Assembly: GCA_963576785.1 (NCBI GenBank) | Contig: OY756141.1 | Span: 434,001-498,000 of the forward strand | Reading direction: 5' to 3' | Source of the DNA: Chlorophyllum brunneum | Taxonomy: Eukaryota > Basidiomycota > Agaricomycetes > Agaricales > Agaricaceae | DNA length: 64,000 bases | Shown here: piece after piece, positions 61,459-64,000 of the stretch | Numbering within the stretch: the first letter of the stretch is position 1 | Layout: each line of letters begins with the position of its first letter | The notes under the pieces: model-generated | Databases searched by the model: none | Seen by the model: only the letters and a program-made list of their open reading frames with translations | What the model was told of the DNA's origin: nothing | Translations under genes and position numbers: made by a program

Positions 61459-61470
61459 TTGGTAAAGTGT
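61459..61470 (+). promoter_or_regulatory. Primer-binding site, likely self-primed
   Basis: TTGGTAAAGTGT starts one base after the LTR end. It is the exact reverse complement of ACACTTTACCAA at 61363-61374 inside the LTR, just downstream of the TATA box. Such a match between the RNA 5' end and the PBS is the hallmark of self-priming in the Tf1/sushi group, in contrast to tRNA priming. Confidence 0.65.
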
Positions 61471-61550
61471 CATTAGACTCACCTTGCAAGAGAGGTGCCA
61501 CTATTCGTAGCTAGGCTTGGAATAATAGCCTCCGACCAGGACGACAGTAT

Positions 61551-62795
61551 ATGAGCAACAGTAGCTCATCGAGAACACCGAGAAGACACAGAGCTCCGAG
61601 ACCAACAGACATCCAGGGTTCACCCATAGCAACAGGATCTAAACGATCAACAGAATCAGAAATCCCTGAAGGCCTTAAACGGCAGAAATCCGAACACAGT
61701 GTAGACGAAAGTACAGCTCTATTTGAAACCGAATTCAACATAGAAGTCGCCGAGAACACATCCGATATAGATATCGCCAAGACCTACGAGAAAGAATCCG
61801 AACACAGTACAGACGAGGAACTAGCCACATCTGAAGAAGAAATTGACATAGAAGTCGCCGACGCCACAGCCAATAGAGAAATCGCCGAGACCTACGCAGA
61901 CGAACACAGCGAACCAGAAACAGAACCAGAAATGATAGAAGAAGTCAACATCCCAAAAAACCTAGCCCCGGAGCCAGGATATTTTGATGGGGATAGAACC
62001 AGATTCAATGATTGGTGGAGAGCCATATCCTTATGGTTGATGTTCAACAAGATAGAAGAAGAAGAACAGAAAATAGTAGCAATTTTGGCAAGAATGAAAG
62101 GGGGGCTAGCAGGCCCTTACCCCAACACGCAACTCCAAGCCATCCAGAACAAGAAAACACCAGATTGGGATGACTTTACAAAGGAAATAGAAGCCACATT
62201 TTCCTTAGGAAATAGGAAAGCCATAGCAGAAGGAGAAATCGAGACGTTCAAACAAGGGAAGAAGAACACAGCAGATTTCTTAATCGAATTCGAGGCATTG
62301 AAAGCCCAAGTGGGGACAGACGACACCCACGCAATATTCCTCCTCAAACGCCACACCCGAGCAGATATCATTCGAACCATAGTAGGCTACCCGACAACCT
62401 CTGTCCCAACAACATACACCAAATGGAAAACTACAATCCTCGCAGTAGGACAAGGGTATGAAGCAACGGACATCACCCGAGGAGATGTCAGAACTACCAC
62501 CGGAGTTACTTATGAAGGTAGAGGACAACCCATGGAAATAGGAAGACAAAAAGCAGACACCGATCAGAATGGGAAACCAAGGTGCTATAACTGCAACCTA
62601 TACGGGCATATCGCCAAATACTGCAGGAAGAAGACGAAAGTCACATACACCAAGATAACGTGTTACAATTGTGGCAAACAGGGCCACATCTCGAAGAACT
62701 GCCGGGCACCCAAGAAAGCGCATATCAGAGAGATCAATGAGGAAGATGAACAAGAAAGGGAGGAGAAAGAGGATTTTGTCGAAGGCTCCGAGTAG
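61551..62795 (+). CDS. gag: Retrotransposon gag with two CCHC zinc knuckles
   Basis: 414 residues, intact. The N-terminal 140 residues are Ser/Glu-rich, with an imperfect internal repeat (KRQKSEHSVDE / EKESEHSTDEE, each followed by an EIDIEVA/EFNIEVA-like phrase). The capsid-like middle has PEPGYFDGDRTRFNDWWRAI, WDDFTKEIEATFSLGNR and FKQGKKNTADFLIEFEALK, as in basidiomycete gypsy gags. Two knuckles follow: CYNCNLYGHIAKYC and CYNCGKQGHISKNC. An acidic tail ends at the TAG at 62793-62795. Expected role: nucleocapsid particle and RNA packaging. Confidence 0.9.
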   Translation: MSNSSSSRTPRRHRAPRPTDIQGSPIATGSKRSTESEIPEGLKRQKSEHSVDESTALFETEFNIEVAENTSDIDIAKTYEKESEHSTDEELATSEEEIDIEVADATANREIAETYADEHSEPETEPEMIEEVNIPKNLAPEPGYFDGDRTRFNDWWRAISLWLMFNKIEEEEQKIVAILARMKGGLAGPYPNTQLQAIQNKKTPDWDDFTKEIEATFSLGNRKAIAEGEIETFKQGKKNTADFLIEFEALKAQVGTDDTHAIFLLKRHTRADIIRTIVGYPTTSVPTTYTKWKTTILAVGQGYEATDITRGDVRTTTGVTYEGRGQPMEIGRQKADTDQNGKPRCYNCNLYGHIAKYCRKKTKVTYTKITCYNCGKQGHISKNCRAPKKAHIREINEEDEQEREEKEDFVEGSE

Positions 62796-62872
62796 GCGCA
62801 AACCCGCGAGCCAATAAATCTAGAGTTTCTGTTTTAGCCCACAATAGACGATACGTGATCCCCCAGAAATGA

Positions 62873-64000
62873 AACTCCACGTGCGAACTTCTCCTCGACT
62901 CAACAATCCAAACAAGAAAAGGACGCAGACAAATCACAACCCTTGTAGACTCCGGATGCACCCACACGTGCATAGCACAATGAACGATAGATGAAGAACA
63001 GATTCCGACTAAACCCCTGGAAACCCCGATCAGAGTAATCAATGCCGACGGAACAGAAAACAAAAAAGGAGAAATAATGGACAAAGCACAACTGGTATTA
63101 AACAACGGCAACCATACAGAACAAATCGATGCTCTAGTAACACAATTGGAAAGTGCAGACTTATACCTCGGACACGACTGGCTGGTCAAGCATAACCCAG
63201 AGATCAATTGGAACAATCACATCATACGATTCACCAGATGCCCAGACGATTGCAAAATATCACATAGTGACATACAGTTCAACGAGAAAATACGGACAAT
63301 CAAAGAACACATTGAAGAAAAAAAGGTGGACTGGACGAACGATGAAGATCTACCACCATACCTCCGACGATACACCCACCTATTCAACAAGAAAAACTTC
63401 GACAAACTACCTGAACACATGGTATGGGACCACGAGATAAATCTGTCCGAAGATGTACCCCCGGTACTACAGTCCAAGGTCTACCCAATGACAATAACAG
63501 AGAAGCAGGAACTACAGAAATTCCTTGACGAAAACCTTGCCTCAGGATGAATCAGACCATCACAATCCCCCTACACCACCCCATGCTTCTTCATACCAAA
63601 GAAGGACGGAACAAAACGACTGGTACAGGATTACAAAAAGCTGAATGAACACACTATCAAGGACAAGACGCCACTGCCACTCATAGGCGAAGTCCTAGAC
63701 CGGCTAAAGGACGCAAAGGTATTCAACAAGCTCGACATCATTTGGGAATATAACAACGTCAGGATCAGAGAAGGGGATGAATGGAAGGCAGCATTTGTAA
63801 CAAACAGCGGATTATTCGAACCTACGGTCATGTTCTTCGGGATGAGCAATTCACCGGCAATCTTTCAGAGGATGATGAACACGGTATTTCGGGAAATGCT
63901 ACATAAGGGAATGCTTGTCAACTACATGGATGATTTTGTCATCCCAGGAGCCACACAGGAAGAACTCGAGAAAAGAACAATGTGGTTCTTAGACATTGCA
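62873..64000 (+). pseudogene. pol: Retrotransposon pol (protease and reverse transcriptase), interrupted and partial
   Basis: The frame is shifted relative to gag. The protease part has TTLVDSGCTHTCIAQ with the active-site DSG, then LYLGHDWLVKHNPEINW. The reverse transcriptase follows: SQSPYTTPCFFIPKKDGTKR, LVQDYKKLNE, EGDEWKAAFVTNSGLFEP, FFGMSNSPAIFQRMMN and the catalytic YMDD. In-frame TGA codons sit at 62870-62872 (5' limit of the open frame), 62981-62983 (within the protease) and 63548-63550 (just before the first RT motif, where relatives have Trp or another residue before IRPS). The frame is open from 63551 to the window end, where the gene is cut. RNase H and integrase are not visible. 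Confidence 0.82.

Larger units (their letters stand above)
61164..64000 (+). mobile_element. Ty3/gypsy LTR retrotransposon, 5' part
   Basis: Order: 5' LTR (61164-61457), primer-binding site, gag (61551-62795), then protease and reverse transcriptase, running off the window. Reverse transcriptase before any integrase, plus two gag zinc knuckles, places it in the Metaviridae-type (Ty3/gypsy) group. Pol is interrupted by TGA codons, so this copy looks inactive, though gag is intact. The 3' half, polypurine tract, 3' LTR and target-site duplication lie outside. Confidence 0.85.

Noticed and set aside
1..64000. CRISPR array, rRNA operon or bacterial-type operon
   Set aside because: No regularly spaced repeats or rRNA-like sequence; all convincing genes are eukaryotic with introns, apart from two intronless ones and the retroelement.

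Overview
The window is from a filamentous fungus, most probably an agaricomycete basidiomycete. The evidence is genes broken by many 45-60 nt GT-AG introns, a single-exon F-box/LRR-type protein, paired cytochrome P450s, a Kre6-type GH16 protein and a Ty3/gypsy retroelement. No rRNA, tRNA or CRISPR array was recognised. Splice sites were placed by hand, from frame continuity and remembered family motifs.

Layout. 1-5.07 kb: no gene recognised. 5.08-6.74 kb (-): bHLH transcription factor. 6.74-14.38 kb: promoter, then a long stretch without a recognisable gene. 14.38-16.78 kb (+): MurQ-type etherase fused to a BadF-type (N-acetylglucosamine kinase-like) ATPase. 16.86-19.31 kb (-): cytochrome P450 no. 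1, tail to tail with the fusion gene. 21.90-22.97 kb (+): cis-prenyltransferase (dolichol synthesis), followed by an orphan coding-like fragment. 23.61-26.58 kb (-): WD40 protein resembling TFIIIC subunit 6, divergent from COA1 at 27.10-28.06 kb (+). 30.41-32.91 kb (-): Kre6/Skn1-type beta-glucan protein, divergent from a membrane GT2 glycosyltransferase at 33.95-38.10 kb (+). 40.03-42.48 kb (+): F-box protein with a predicted membrane anchor. 44.83-45.19 kb (+): small hypothetical gene. 46.51-48.56 kb (-): ELP3, head to head with a HYPK-like gene at 48.72-49.22 kb (+). 49.76-52.24 kb (-): P450 no. 2, a paralogue of no. 1. 52.58-54.24 kb (-): mitoribosomal bS1m/Mrp51-like protein, divergent from a UDP-galactose-type nucleotide-sugar transporter at 54.79-56.49 kb (+).

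From about 56.9 kb the character changes. A roughly 1.8 kb AT-rich block has one CpG. It is followed by a decayed gene with a PD-(D/E)XK-like nuclease segment and a protein-kinase-like domain (59.27-61.16 kb, -). That gene's reading frame stops exactly at the 5' LTR of a Ty3/gypsy element (61.16 kb to the window end). The element has gag with two zinc knuckles and a pol frame broken by TGA codons. Its primer-binding site matches, over 12 nt, the predicted 5' end of its own RNA, which suggests Tf1-like self-priming.

Functionally the left and middle parts are a housekeeping core: transcription, tRNA modification, mitochondrial translation and cytochrome oxidase assembly, dolichol, cell wall and secretory sugar transport. 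Mixed in are accessory metabolic genes (two P450s and the bacterial-type amino-sugar fusion). The right end is repeat-rich and degenerating.
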